64,000 nucleotides of DNA. Origin: a virus. Position 1 is the stretch's first letter. Each line of letters opens with the position of its first letter. This document shows positions 49,997 to 56,962 of this stretch, in pieces. The DNA lies in the IMG/VR virus record IMGVR_UViG_3300036863_000086, positions 1 through 64,000 of that record. One strand, given 5' to 3'. A program made the translations under genes and the position numbers. The notes under the pieces were generated by a model. It did no database searches and had not been told where the DNA came from. It was given only the letters and a program-made list of their open reading frames with translations.

Positions 49997-50734
49997 ATGG
50001 TCGTTGCTGCCAGAAATTGGGAGACGAATGCTGCCTTCTGGATTCGTATCATTCGAGAAAGGCTTGATCCCTACCGCACAGAACTGACTGATGATGCCGT
50101 GCTCAACGAGGTTGGTCCTGCCGAGGGACGGAGAATTCTCGATGCAGGCTGCGGTGAGGGATATATGTCGCGGCTGCTCGCACATCGAGGTGCCAGTGTT
50201 GTAGGAATCGATTCTTGCCAAGCATTGGTTCATGCAGCCCAAGATCACACCACAGAAGGTTTGAGTATTAGCTACGAGGTGGGCGACGTTGGAGCACTGC
50301 CACTAGCTAATACTCAATTCGATATTATCGTATGCAATCACCTCATCAACGACCTTCCCGATCCAGCTATCCCGTTCCAAGAGTTTGCTCGCGTCCTAAA
50401 ACCACGCGGGCGGCTTGTTATCCTTATGCTTCACCCGTGCTTCTCTATCCCCAGATCGACGGAACAGCGATCCAATGGAGGACTGATCAGTTCGGAGTAC
50501 TTTAGGGTGCGACGGATTGAAAAGCACTTCGAAATTGGCGGGGTTACATCGCCCACAACGGTCGTTGTATGGATAAGATCCATAGAGTCTTATAGTGAGC
50601 TGTTGTTCGGTGCCGGCTTCACTATAACTGGACTGCAAGAGCCACGCCCAACAGAGCAGTTACTGCAAGACCCTTGGTGGCGTGTGAGCTTCTCCCAACC
50701 TCGTTTTTTGTTGATAACTGCCAAGAGACGTTGA
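49997..50734 (+). CDS. Class I SAM-dependent methyltransferase
   Basis: 245 residues. RRILDAGCGEGYMSRLL is the SAM-binding motif I, followed by VVGIDSC (motif II acid), DVGALPLANTQFDIIVC (motifs III/IV) and RVLKPRGRLVI. The C-terminus resembles UbiE/Trm9-type methyltransferases acting on small molecules or tRNA. No DNA-methylase motif (DPPY or NPPF) is seen. Bracketed by two paralogous genes. Confidence 0.85.
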   Translation: MVVAARNWETNAAFWIRIIRERLDPYRTELTDDAVLNEVGPAEGRRILDAGCGEGYMSRLLAHRGASVVGIDSCQALVHAAQDHTTEGLSISYEVGDVGALPLANTQFDIIVCNHLINDLPDPAIPFQEFARVLKPRGRLVILMLHPCFSIPRSTEQRSNGGLISSEYFRVRRIEKHFEIGGVTSPTTVVVWIRSIESYSELLFGAGFTITGLQEPRPTEQLLQDPWWRVSFSQPRFLLITAKRR

Positions 50735-50768
50735 CCAGCCCTCGAACTTCGACCACAGGAGAACACTC

Positions 50769-51110
50769 GTGCTCCCGAATCAGGATCTTCTCGAAAAGAC
50801 CATCGGCCTTCTCCCAAAGGAGGGTGCCACCGAAATCGCCAAATTCCTTGAGGCCCAAGGAGTCAAAGGAATCAAAGAAAACGCCACCCAGTGCCCCGTC
50901 GCTCGATGGCTCCAACGCGAACTTGGCGTCGACACCGATGCGCGCGAAACAGTCATCGTCACAGGCCGCATCTCCGCAGCAGTCAACGGTCCCAAAGCAA
51001 TCAACATCGTTGACAGCGTCGCCACCCCACCGAGCGTCCAACACTTCATCCAGAAGTTCGACCTTGGGGACTTCCCCAAGCTGGAGCTTCCTAGGCCACC
51101 AAGCGAATGA
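50769..51110 (+). CDS. Hypothetical protein, paralogue of 49622 gene
   Basis: 113 residues from GTG 50769, AGGAG upstream. CPVARWLQRELGVD and SVQHFIQKFDLGDFPKLELP align with the 49622 protein. Unknown function. ATGA overlap with the next small gene. Confidence 0.6.
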   Translation: MLPNQDLLEKTIGLLPKEGATEIAKFLEAQGVKGIKENATQCPVARWLQRELGVDTDARETVIVTGRISAAVNGPKAINIVDSVATPPSVQHFIQKFDLGDFPKLELPRPPSE

Positions 51111-51220
51111 CCTTCTATCGCGTTCTCCCAGTTCCTACTCTCGCCCAGGTATCCCAGGACACTGACGAACGTCGGCCAGCAAAAAAGTTGACCGTTCAAG
51201 AACCTGCCAAACAGCAATAG
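51107..51220 (+). CDS. 37-aa peptide
   Basis: ATG 51107 overlaps the previous stop (ATGA); frame ends at TAG 51220. Polar, Lys/Gln rich at the end. Translationally coupled but otherwise unsupported. Confidence 0.35.
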   Translation: MTFYRVLPVPTLAQVSQDTDERRPAKKLTVQEPAKQQ

Positions 51221-51403
51221 GGAGAGCCCGTCCGTCACGTTTGCGCGATTTGACGGAATTTTCTAATATAGTTACTTTGAGCTATTTGACAGCTTTGCGA
51301 ACTTCGTCGAAAAAGAGAGTCTTGAAGGAATTGAGCTCTTTGGCCTGAATGTAGGACTCGAGGATCTTGCACACTTTGACAAGATTGCGAGATATCGAAG
51401 AAA

Positions 51404-51435
51404 TTGATTGGACGGTGTAGGTACACCATGATAGT
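51404..51435 (+). promoter_or_regulatory. Candidate promoter/operator of the small regulatory module
   Basis: TTGATT (51404-51409) and GATAGT (51430-51435) could be -35 and -10 elements with a long spacer; between them GGTGTA-GG-TACACC (51414-51427) is a perfect 6-bp palindrome, suitable for a dimeric repressor such as the RHH protein at 52035. Bases 51221-51403 hold no gene I can support. Confidence 0.4.
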
Positions 51436-51488
51436 CTGATCACAGCTCGGACCAGGCCGAGCGGTGCAACTCGGACAAGGAGGACGGC

Positions 51489-51638
51489 ATGCGCAAGACA
51501 GCCAAGGGCTTCATTGAGGCCATAAGGGACGAGACGGGCGTAGAGGACGGATGCCCCGTGTGCACCGGACACCTCGAAGACGACGAATGTGTGGATTGTG
51601 GTACGAACTTCGCAGATGAGGCGGAGATCGACTACTGA
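51489..51638 (+). CDS. 49-aa zinc-ribbon protein
   Basis: ATG 51489 with AAGGAGG six bases upstream. CPVC and CVDC pairs 14 residues apart form a compact zinc ribbon; the C-terminus is acidic. First gene of a set of short genes that share the same ribosome-site style. Confidence 0.55.
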   Translation: MRKTAKGFIEAIRDETGVEDGCPVCTGHLEDDECVDCGTNFADEAEIDY

Positions 51639-51653
51639 GACAAGGAGGATGGC

Positions 51654-51764
51654 ATGGACATGTTTCCCAAACTGCTTCACATGCTCGTGACGGTCGGGTC
51701 GGGCGGATGGCTCACTCTGACCGTGTGGGGCGAGTACGCCAGACTGTGGATCTCGGCTAGGTAG
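51654..51764 (+). CDS. 36-aa hydrophobic peptide
   Basis: ATG 51654 with AAGGAGG upstream. KLLHMLVTVGSGGWLTLTVW is hydrophobic enough for one membrane helix. Could be a toxin-like or membrane-anchoring peptide; no homology recognised. Confidence 0.45.
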   Translation: MDMFPKLLHMLVTVGSGGWLTLTVWGEYARLWISAR

Positions 51765-51770
51765 GACAAG

Positions 51771-51839
51771 GCGCCTATACCGGGCAGGCCGGGCAGGCCG
51801 GGCAGGCCGGGCAGAGGGTTCGATCCCCTCGATAGGCAC
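51771..51839 (+). pseudogene. tRNA-like remnant with 9-nt repeats in place of D and anticodon arms
   Basis: GCGCCTAT (51771-51778) pairs with ATAGGCAC (51832-51839) at 7 of 8 positions, and GAGGG-TTCGATC-CCCTC (51814-51830) is a perfect T arm. Between them, instead of D and anticodon arms, nearly four copies of CCGGGCAGG occur. Either a decayed tRNA expanded by slippage or a tRNA-derived site (for example an attachment site). Confidence 0.5.
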
Positions 51840-51848
51840 GAGCAGGAC

Positions 51849-51869
51849 CGCGACGGCCGACCCGTCGCG
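51849..51869. repeat. Stem-loop copy 1 of a repeated hairpin
   Basis: CGCGACGG and CCGTCGCG pair (8 bp) around loop CCGAC. The core GCGACGGCCGRCCCGTCGC recurs at 52471-52490, so the RHH operon is bracketed by two copies. Confidence 0.55.
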
Positions 51870-51890
51870 GAGTCGGACAAGGAGGTCGAA

Positions 51891-52028
51891 GTGGACAGTA
51901 TCGACAGGGAGGTCATTCGGCGCAGGAAGGCCAGGCGTGCCAAGCTGGCCAAGCGTGTCGAACGCACCATGCAGACCAAGCGGCCCAGAGGACGCGGAAG
52001 CGATTTCGCGGACTTCCTGAGGAAGTAG
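51891..52028 (+). CDS. 45-aa highly basic protein
   Basis: GTG 51891 with AAGGAGG upstream. Arg/Lys-rich (RRRKARRAKLAKRVERT), probably nucleic-acid binding. Six bases before the RHH gene, so co-transcribed. Confidence 0.5.
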   Translation: MDSIDREVIRRRKARRAKLAKRVERTMQTKRPRGRGSDFADFLRK

Positions 52029-52034
52029 GACATA

Positions 52035-52415
52035 ATGGCCAAGTCAGCTTTCGAGGACGCAATGGGCGCAACGGAAAAAGCGTACGCTCACCTCGTTGCG
52101 CCCAAGCGCCCCAAGGGTACCCCTCTTCGCAATATCCGCATCTCGGACGAGCTCTGGGCGGCGGCCGGGAAAGTGGCCAAAGCGACCGATCAGGACATAT
52201 CGAGCATGATCCGCGGACTGCTCGTCGAGTACATCGGGGAGTTCGAGGACGAAGAGGAGCTACGTCGTAACCTCGCCGAAACGGTCGAGATGATCGAGAT
52301 CGCCAAGCCGGACGAAGAGGTCGAGCCCGACGAGCGAGTCAAAGCGTGGAGAATCCGCCAAGCCGACTTTGACGCTAAGCTCCGCGAAGAGGCCAAACTG
52401 GCCAAGCGTCGCTAA
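52035..52415 (+). CDS. Ribbon-helix-helix DNA-binding protein
   Basis: 126 residues. LRNIRISDELWAAAGKVAKA and DISSMIRGLLVEYI form an RHH (MetJ/Arc) fold: short strand, two helices. The C-terminal half is an acidic then basic helix. Likely a repressor of its own module or a plasmid-like partition/regulatory protein. Ends at a strong terminator. Confidence 0.75.
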   Translation: MAKSAFEDAMGATEKAYAHLVAPKRPKGTPLRNIRISDELWAAAGKVAKATDQDISSMIRGLLVEYIGEFEDEEELRRNLAETVEMIEIAKPDEEVEPDERVKAWRIRQADFDAKLREEAKLAKRR

Positions 52416-52426
52416 CCTCCCAGATC

Positions 52427-52457
52427 GGAAAAAGCCCCTCCCGAGGGGGCTTTTTCC
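52427..52457 (+). terminator. Rho-independent terminator (bidirectional)
   Basis: GGAAAAAGCCCCTC pairs with GAGGGGGCTTTTTCC (one bulged G) and is followed by CTTTTTG. It closes the RHH operon; in the opposite direction it could stop the HTH gene. Confidence 0.85.
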
Positions 52458-52467
52458 TTTTTGTCCA

Positions 52468-52494
52468 TCTTGCGACGGCCGGCCCGTCGCAAGA
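52468..52494. repeat. Stem-loop copy 2 of the repeated hairpin
   Basis: TCTTGCGACGG and CCGTCGCAAGA form a perfect 11-bp stem with loop CCGGC; the core matches the hairpin at 51849. No T-run follows. Confidence 0.6.
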
Positions 52495-52506
52495 CCGGAT
52501 TGTCCG

Positions 52507-52965
52507 TTACGAGAGCTGATCGTGGTGTGTCTCGTATGGGCAGCTCGAGTCTTGTATGCAGTCTGTTCCTCTTGGGCAACATACGCCGTTTCGGCAACAT
52601 AGCTTGTCTCGGATACTTGCGCGGTATACACGCTCTCGTGCTGATATGTCTGATAACTTCACAATATCGTATGTGGAGAGATCGTACCAAAGGTTCAACC
52701 AGCGCTCTCTGCGCCACTTGCTCTCATTGCCTGGATGACGAAACTTTTCAGGTTCGTGCGTATCTTCCGCTAAGTTCGCATCGCGCAGCCAATCAGAAAA
52801 GACTATATAGTGCCATTTCTGAGGGCTGCTACGTTTGCTAGGATTGGGAAACATACCCCTTCTGCGCCAGTCTCGGAGGGTATAGTCGCTTATGCAAAGA
52901 GCGTCGCATATGTCATCAATTGTGAGGAATGTGTTGCCAACGCGCTCTGGCTCTTTTGCGAACAT
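52507..52965 (-). CDS. HTH (MerR/excisionase-like) DNA-binding protein
   Basis: 152 residues. TFLTIDDICDALCISDYTLRD then WRRRGMFPNPSKR is a winged HTH like MerR or phage Xis/AlpA proteins. The C-terminus is unusual: CCRNGVCCPRGTDC and SSCPYETHH supply seven Cys. It is the only leftward gene in the right arm and faces a large AT-rich region with paired repeats just upstream, suggesting autoregulation. Confidence 0.65.
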   Translation of the reverse strand: MFAKEPERVGNTFLTIDDICDALCISDYTLRDWRRRGMFPNPSKRSSPQKWHYIVFSDWLRDANLAEDTHEPEKFRHPGNESKWRRERWLNLWYDLSTYDIVKLSDISARERVYRASIRDKLCCRNGVCCPRGTDCIQDSSCPYETHHDQLS

Positions 52966-52989
52966 TCTGGCCGTTCCTCTCTATGAAGA

Positions 52990-53028
52990 TTAGACGATGA
53001 GAGCGCACTTTAGACGATTACCGCTCTC
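52990..53028. promoter_or_regulatory. Operator-like repeats upstream of the HTH gene
   Basis: TTAGACGAT occurs at 52990-52998 and 53010-53018, exactly 20 bp apart (same helical face). GAGAGCG (52999-53005) and CGCTCTC (53022-53028) are also inverted repeats. They lie 25-63 bp before the leftward ATG. Confidence 0.5.
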
Positions 53029-53029
53029 T

Positions 53030-53428
53030 GACAGTCTACCATAGGTTCGGCGGTTCGGTTGTTTGTGATGGGCCTGTTAACAACACGTATTATAACTGGT
53101 TTAGAACTACAACTACTACTTTACCACCTATAATATGCCCTGTACTATATATATACTAATAGTATAGTATAGTAGTATAGGTACATAATTGAGTAGAATA
53201 TTGGTCAGAACATGCCATTCGCGGAAAATAAAGGACACTCATATGCTCGTATCGGCATATTGGCTTGTCAAAGGCTTGTCAAAGTGTATGCACTTGCAGA
53301 AGACGCCATGACTGGTCACAGCAGGCCATATGTGGTCACCCGTCTCCCTATTGCCACTCATCACTGTCATTAGTTGACATGAGCGGTCAATTTTCGTCAA
53401 GACGCACCTTAGATCACATATGTCTGAA
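53030..53428. other. AT-rich gene-free control region
   Basis: About 400 bases with no supported gene. 53100-53190 is very AT rich with TATA-like runs (TATATATATACTAATAG, TAGTATAGTAGTATAGG); 53262-53283 is a tandem copy of GGCTTGTCAAA; CATATG occurs several times. It separates leftward and rightward genes and could hold promoters or an origin. No defined origin motif was found. Confidence 0.4.
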
Positions 53429-53442
53429 TAGACCCGTTGCGC

Positions 53443-53800
53443 TCTGAGCGCCAGCTCTGGGACAATGGACTCTCCGGGCGGAGTATGCCCGGAGCGGTCC
53501 TTTGAGAACTACAGAGCGAGCGAGACCGGCTCTCCCGAGGGTTCCCTTGGGGAGCTGGGCGACCACCAGTCCCTTTCAGGGGAGCAGGAGGCCGAGACCA
53601 TCCGGGGAAGAGTGCATCCCTGGCAGGCCCAGCACGACCGTCAACGACGGATCAGGGAACCGCCAGGACACGCCGGAGCCGAAAGTTTCGCGGCATGTCG
53701 GATCACGCGCCTGGATTTTCCGACCAGGGAATGCCGACCATGCGACAGGGTTTCGATTAGGTTTCTCGCTCGCAACGTTCATTGAGAACTAAATAGACGA
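53443..53800 (+). ncRNA. Structured leader with boxA-like motifs
   Basis: No credible gene. Stem-loops: CTCCGGGC/GCCCGGAG (53472-53494), CGGTC/GACCG around the first motif, CCGTC-AAC-GACGG near 53640, and a long stem GCATGTCGG/CCGACCATGC with inner CCTGG/CCAGG (about 53692-53752). CCTTTGAGAACT (53499-53510) and CATTGAGAACT (53780-53790) resemble the boxA antitermination/processing motif of actinobacterial rRNA leaders and spacers. Interpreted as the leader of the right early transcript. Confidence 0.5.
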
Positions 53801-54218
53801 GAAAAGAGTAGCCGGAGAAATTGGCTTTGTGGTTTGCGCTTGATGAATACGTCGCGCAAACAGAAATCGGAATCAGTTTGTAGTTCTCGGAATTCTGGAC
53901 AAAGCTAAAAGTACCCTTGAGTTTGAGGCAAAAGCGCGAGCGTAGTGAAAACTTTAAAAGACCGAATTGCGATGATGTTCCTTAGCTGATTGATGTTGTG
54001 AGTCTCAGCGAAAGATTGAAATAGGGAATGAGCGAGGGTTGTCTGCGCGAAGACCGTTCGAGAGTCAATGACGTGCAATTCGTCATTGCTAGCGCAGTAG
54101 GAATAACCCTACTGTGGCATAGGCCACGATAAACTGACAAAGGCTACTCGCCACGTTTCAATAAGCCAAAGCTACAGCCGATTCACAATAGGCCGTAAAA
54201 CTAGGCGAAAGTGGAAAT
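53801..54218 (+). ncRNA. Gene-free segment with several stem-loops
   Basis: About 420 bases without a supported gene. Hairpins: GTTTGCGC/GCGCAAAC (near 53835-53864), AATGACG/CGTCATT (54068-54088), AGTAGG/CCCTACT near 54098, GTGGC/GCCAC near 54115. GAGTAGCC (53807) could pair with GGCTACTC (54143) to close the segment. Could be a large structured RNA; GOLLD- or ROOL-type giant RNAs were considered but no specific match can be claimed. Confidence 0.35.
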
Positions 54219-54738
54219 GCACATAGGCGCGTATTGACTGGCCATTTCGAGCAGTGAAAACCAAAGCATCAATTACTTATGGTAATGGTGCAAAGCTCGA
54301 AAAAAGAAAAGAGAAACCGAAATGGCTGTTGAGATCAGGTACACGGACGACGAGGGCAACCTGCTGTTCACCACGCGGGACATGACTGTGGTGGAGAACT
54401 TCCAGAAGGCCGAGAAGAAGGTCGCGGCGCTGGCGGAGGCCGAGAAGATCCTGGCGCGGCGTGAGCGCCTGGTCAGGGAAGCGCTCGACACGCTGGCCAA
54501 GCTGCGGAAGGACGTCACCGAGGGCCTGCCGGACGGCGCGCGGGTTGCCAAGTCTGGCGACACCTACGCGATCACGTTCGAGCCGGAGGACAGCGCCAGC
54601 GCGCCGAGCGAGAACGGCGCGGCCAGCTAGAACGCCGAGATCGGCGACAACTTCATACCGGGCGGCCGGCCCCAGCACCACGTAACACCGTAGCAACCGC
54701 AACAAAGCGAAATGGCCAGCCAATTCGCGCCTATGTGC
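54219..54738. repeat. Inverted-repeat cassette 1
   Basis: Arms 54219-54249 and 54708-54738, 29 of 31 bases complementary. They bracket the single gene at 54322. Confidence 0.85.
54322..54630 (+). CDS. Coiled-coil hypothetical protein
   Basis: 102 residues; AAAGAGAAACC upstream is a weak ribosome site. EIRYTDDEGNLLFTTRD is a short beta hairpin, then a charged helix (KILARRERLVREALDTLAKL) and an Ala/Ser-rich tail. Not recognised. High third-position G+C compared with the late genes. Enclosed by cassette 1. Confidence 0.55.
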   Translation: MAVEIRYTDDEGNLLFTTRDMTVVENFQKAEKKVAALAEAEKILARRERLVREALDTLAKLRKDVTEGLPDGARVAKSGDTYAITFEPEDSASAPSENGAAS

Positions 54739-54782
54739 AAAGTACGCGAGTTTTTGAAACGTGGATACATGCTTCCTAAGCA

Positions 54783-54824
54783 GGAAAAGCGATTTTGCCG
54801 CGCAAGCGGCTTTTTTGCTTTTCC
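54783..54824 (+). terminator. Terminator-like stem-loop between cassettes 1 and 2
   Basis: GCCGC-GCAA-GCGGC (54797-54810) followed by TTTTTT, with an outer stem GGAAAAGC/GCTTTTCC (54783-54790 and 54817-54824). The outer stem makes it resemble a miniature of the neighbouring inverted repeats; the T-run makes a terminator more likely. Confidence 0.65.
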
Positions 54825-54903
54825 AAGGGAAAGCAGGGAATTGAGAGTTTCTCGCGTCCACTCCAACAAAAAACAACTCCAATTGGTAAGTGGAGTGATC
54901 CAG

Positions 54904-55080
54904 ATGCGAAAAACCCTGTCCGACCTGTTTCTGTGGGCTGGTTGGACACTGGCCGATAAGGCCAGCCCAACAGAAACTCCAGCTTCCATGGACTACAGGG
55001 AAATGCTGCCGTTGTCCGAGCGGCATTTCTACGTCCAGCCGGTCGGGTTCCAGCCAAGCAAAAAGCGGGTGTCGGCATGA
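54904..55080 (+). CDS. Small hypothetical protein (58 aa)
   Basis: ATG 54904, with GGAG nine bases upstream. The open frame further upstream is spacer and repeat arm. SDLFLWAGWTLADKA may be an amphipathic or membrane helix. ATGA overlap with the next gene. Confidence 0.5.
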   Translation: MRKTLSDLFLWAGWTLADKASPTETPASMDYREMLPLSERHFYVQPVGFQPSKKRVSA

Positions 55081-55295
55081 GACTCGCGGTTGCTGTGGTT
55101 GTGGTCGGTTGGTTGCTCGTGTTCGGCGCGATCGCGCTGCACACGGACTGGTCGGAAACGTCGGCTCCAGCAACGCCAACGTACGTCGTCCAGAACAACG
55201 AGGTCCAGACTCCTGTGGGAATGTGCCGAACGGAAGATTCCTGTTCGGTCGATTTCCACGGTGGTCAGTACACGATCCGGCAGGTGACGCCATGA
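55077..55295 (+). CDS. Small membrane-anchored protein
   Basis: 72 residues. LAVAVVVVGWLLVFGAIALH is an N-terminal signal anchor, then an extracytoplasmic domain with two Cys (MCRTEDSCSVDF) that could form a disulfide. ATGA overlaps on both sides. Unknown function at the host envelope. Confidence 0.6.
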   Translation: MRLAVAVVVVGWLLVFGAIALHTDWSETSAPATPTYVVQNNEVQTPVGMCRTEDSCSVDFHGGQYTIRQVTP

Positions 55296-55390
55296 CGCCG
55301 GAACAGCAGATTTTCGGGATTTACCTGATCCTGGTGATCGTGATACTCCAGCGGAAACTCTGGCATGACTTTGGCAAGCACGACACCTAG
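55292..55390 (+). CDS. 32-aa single-helix membrane peptide
   Basis: ATG 55292 overlaps the previous stop. IFGIYLILVIVILQRKLW is one membrane helix with a positive flank. Probably works with the gene before. Confidence 0.5.
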   Translation: MTPEQQIFGIYLILVIVILQRKLWHDFGKHDT

Positions 55391-55506
55391 AGAGACCAAC
55401 AACGTGAGGAACTTTCAATTCCCTGCTTTCCCACGCTTGGGAGCATGTTTTGGCGAGTCATTTCCAACCTCTGGAAGAAATTCCAGGGAAAAAAGGAAGT
55501 GACAAG

Positions 55507-55962
55507 ATGAAAGCCAAGTGGTTTTACGACGTGGAGGTCGTGACCAATGGTGCTGTTTCGTCGCACCAGACGTTCACCTCCGACTGCTTCGACGGGGAAA
55601 CAGACCCGATGGCGGAATTCATCGCGGACGTGGAACACTTCACGAGCGGGTCCAGCAAGCCAACGGAGGTTTTCGTCCAGTTCCACGAGCACGAGCCGTT
55701 TTCCGATGGCGAGGATGTCTGTGGTCAGTTTGAAACGGACGGGCACCCGACCTATTCGTGGAACATGGAAAACGACGTTTCCAAGGTTCCGCAGAAGGTT
55801 CATGTGGTCGACTGGACTGGCGAGGATTTCCCGCATGGCGAGGAATGGTCGCCAGGGTTCGCGCCGTACGTGTTTCGCTGGACGTTCGATGACGACGCGG
55901 ACGTGGGGTTTCCGTGGTTTCCGCCGTCCATGACGTTTCGGTGGGATCGGCGCCATGACTGA
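55507..55962 (+). CDS. Acidic hypothetical protein
   Basis: 151 residues from ATG 55507. Strongly acidic and aromatic (FHEHEPFSDGEDVCG, FDDDADVGFPWFPPS). The high Asp/Glu content could mimic DNA, but this is speculation. Overlaps the next gene. Confidence 0.55.
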   Translation: MKAKWFYDVEVVTNGAVSSHQTFTSDCFDGETDPMAEFIADVEHFTSGSSKPTEVFVQFHEHEPFSDGEDVCGQFETDGHPTYSWNMENDVSKVPQKVHVVDWTGEDFPHGEEWSPGFAPYVFRWTFDDDADVGFPWFPPSMTFRWDRRHD

Positions 55963-56137
55963 ACTTTCCACCAACCTGGAAACCGGCGAAACCTACAAAG
56001 CGAGGTTTCGGCGTCCTGATGGCGAGCTGGAAACGAAAGAATTCTCCGGCGCCGATTGGGATGCGTGCTGGAAGATGGCTGTTGACCATGCAGCCGCTTC
56101 GAACAGCAAACTCCAGATGTTCAAGATCCAGAAGTAA
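55955..56137 (+). CDS. Small hypothetical protein (60 aa)
   Basis: Starts inside the end of the previous gene. Short beta strands then a helix (YKARFRRPDGELETKEF, DWDACWKMAVDHA). Unrecognised; coupled translation likely. Confidence 0.5.
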   Translation: MTELSTNLETGETYKARFRRPDGELETKEFSGADWDACWKMAVDHAAASNSKLQMFKIQK

Positions 56138-56187
56138 CGACGACGGTAACGATGCGAAATGACCCGCCAAAACATGCTCTCAAGTTT

Positions 56188-56676
56188 GCTTGGAAGCCTC
56201 TTGAATGAGCTGCTGCGCGAAATTCCAAGAAGGAGAACGACATGGGAATTTCCGCAAGGATGATGCCCGACGTGTTTTCCGAGAACGGGAAAACCTACCA
56301 CGAGCACCTTGTTTCGGTGCATGCGAGCGAGCGGTCCAACTACGAAATCCGGTGTTCTTGTGGGCACTTGGGTTTCGTCGCGTCGGTGTCCGACGTGTTC
56401 GCGGCAAACTGCGCCCTTGACCACGTCAAGGAAATGCAGCCGGACTCCGGCTATCAGGAAGCCGTTCGATCTGCTGTAACCGAGTATCACGCCAGGAAAG
56501 ACTTCGAGCAGGACTTTTCGGAGAAGATGATCCTCCTGAACAGAGGACTCCACCCCTGCAAGAAAGTTGCAGATGGCCAGCACTATTTTTCGGTGGTGAC
56601 TGGCATCTGCCACGCCTGCGGCGCGCTGGAGAAGTAACTCCAAACGCGCAGTAACTCATTCATGAGGGTTCCAAGC
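56188..56676. repeat. Inverted-repeat cassette 4
   Basis: Arms 56188-56219 and 56645-56676, 28 of 32 complementary. Left arm begins nine bases after the right arm of cassette 3. Brackets one gene. Confidence 0.85.
56242..56637 (+). CDS. Zinc-binding hypothetical protein
   Basis: 131 residues; AAGGAG upstream of ATG 56242. CSCG and a C-terminal CHAC provide two Cys pairs that may bind zinc in separate N- and C-terminal parts. Sole gene of cassette 4. Confidence 0.55.
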   Translation: MGISARMMPDVFSENGKTYHEHLVSVHASERSNYEIRCSCGHLGFVASVSDVFAANCALDHVKEMQPDSGYQEAVRSAVTEYHARKDFEQDFSEKMILLNRGLHPCKKVADGQHYFSVVTGICHACGALEK

Positions 56677-56691
56677 GTTGCTTAGGAAGCT

Positions 56692-56961
56692 GTAGAAAGC
56701 TGGAAATGAGGGTTTCTCGCTCCAACTGGTAACGATGCAAAGGAATGCATGATGGCCGAGAACCCTGAGAACCCCAAGGATGGTTTGGCGTCGATTGTCG
56801 ACGTGAAGAACTTCTTCGAGTACGAGAACATCTCGAAGTTCCGCGCCGACTGGCAGAAGTTGTCCGACGTTGACAAGGTGCAGCTCCGGCTGGGCATCGG
56901 CGAGGGTACCCTGACCTACTGAGTTTTTCCACGCGAGGAACCTTCATTTCCAGCTTTCTAC
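56692..56961. repeat. Inverted-repeat cassette 5
   Basis: Arms 56692-56720 and 56933-56961, 27 of 29 complementary. Brackets one 56-codon gene. Confidence 0.85.
56752..56922 (+). CDS. Small hypothetical protein (56 aa)
   Basis: ATG 56752 with AAAGGA seven bases upstream (an ATG at 56749 is alternative). Pro/Asn-rich start then a helical part (VKNFFEYENISKFRADWQKL). The reading frame fills the space between the repeat arms, which supports it. Confidence 0.55.
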   Translation: MAENPENPKDGLASIVDVKNFFEYENISKFRADWQKLSDVDKVQLRLGIGEGTLTY

Positions 56962-56962
56962 T

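Larger units (their letters stand above)
54827..55432. repeat. Inverted-repeat cassette 2
   Basis: Arms 54827-54853 and 55406-55432, 25 of 27 complementary. They bracket three overlapping small genes. Confidence 0.85.
55441..56179. repeat. Inverted-repeat cassette 3
   Basis: Arms 55441-55464 and 56156-56179, 23 of 24 complementary. The left arm starts eight bases after the right arm of cassette 2. Brackets two genes. Confidence 0.88.

Noticed and set aside
51282-51839. Minus-strand frame of 185 codons with a plausible helical C-terminus
   Set aside because: No start codon or ribosome site near the plausible part, and the frame opposes well-supported plus-strand small genes and the tRNA-like remnant.
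53443-54218. rRNA gene fragment or known GOLLD/ROOL RNA
   Set aside because: No 16S/23S core sequences are recognisable, and I cannot match the consensus of a named large RNA; only the boxA-like motif is rRNA-like.
54277-55293. 338-codon minus frame across cassettes 1 and 2
   Set aside because: It runs through repeat arms, a terminator and several coupled plus-strand genes; composition is that of an antisense frame.
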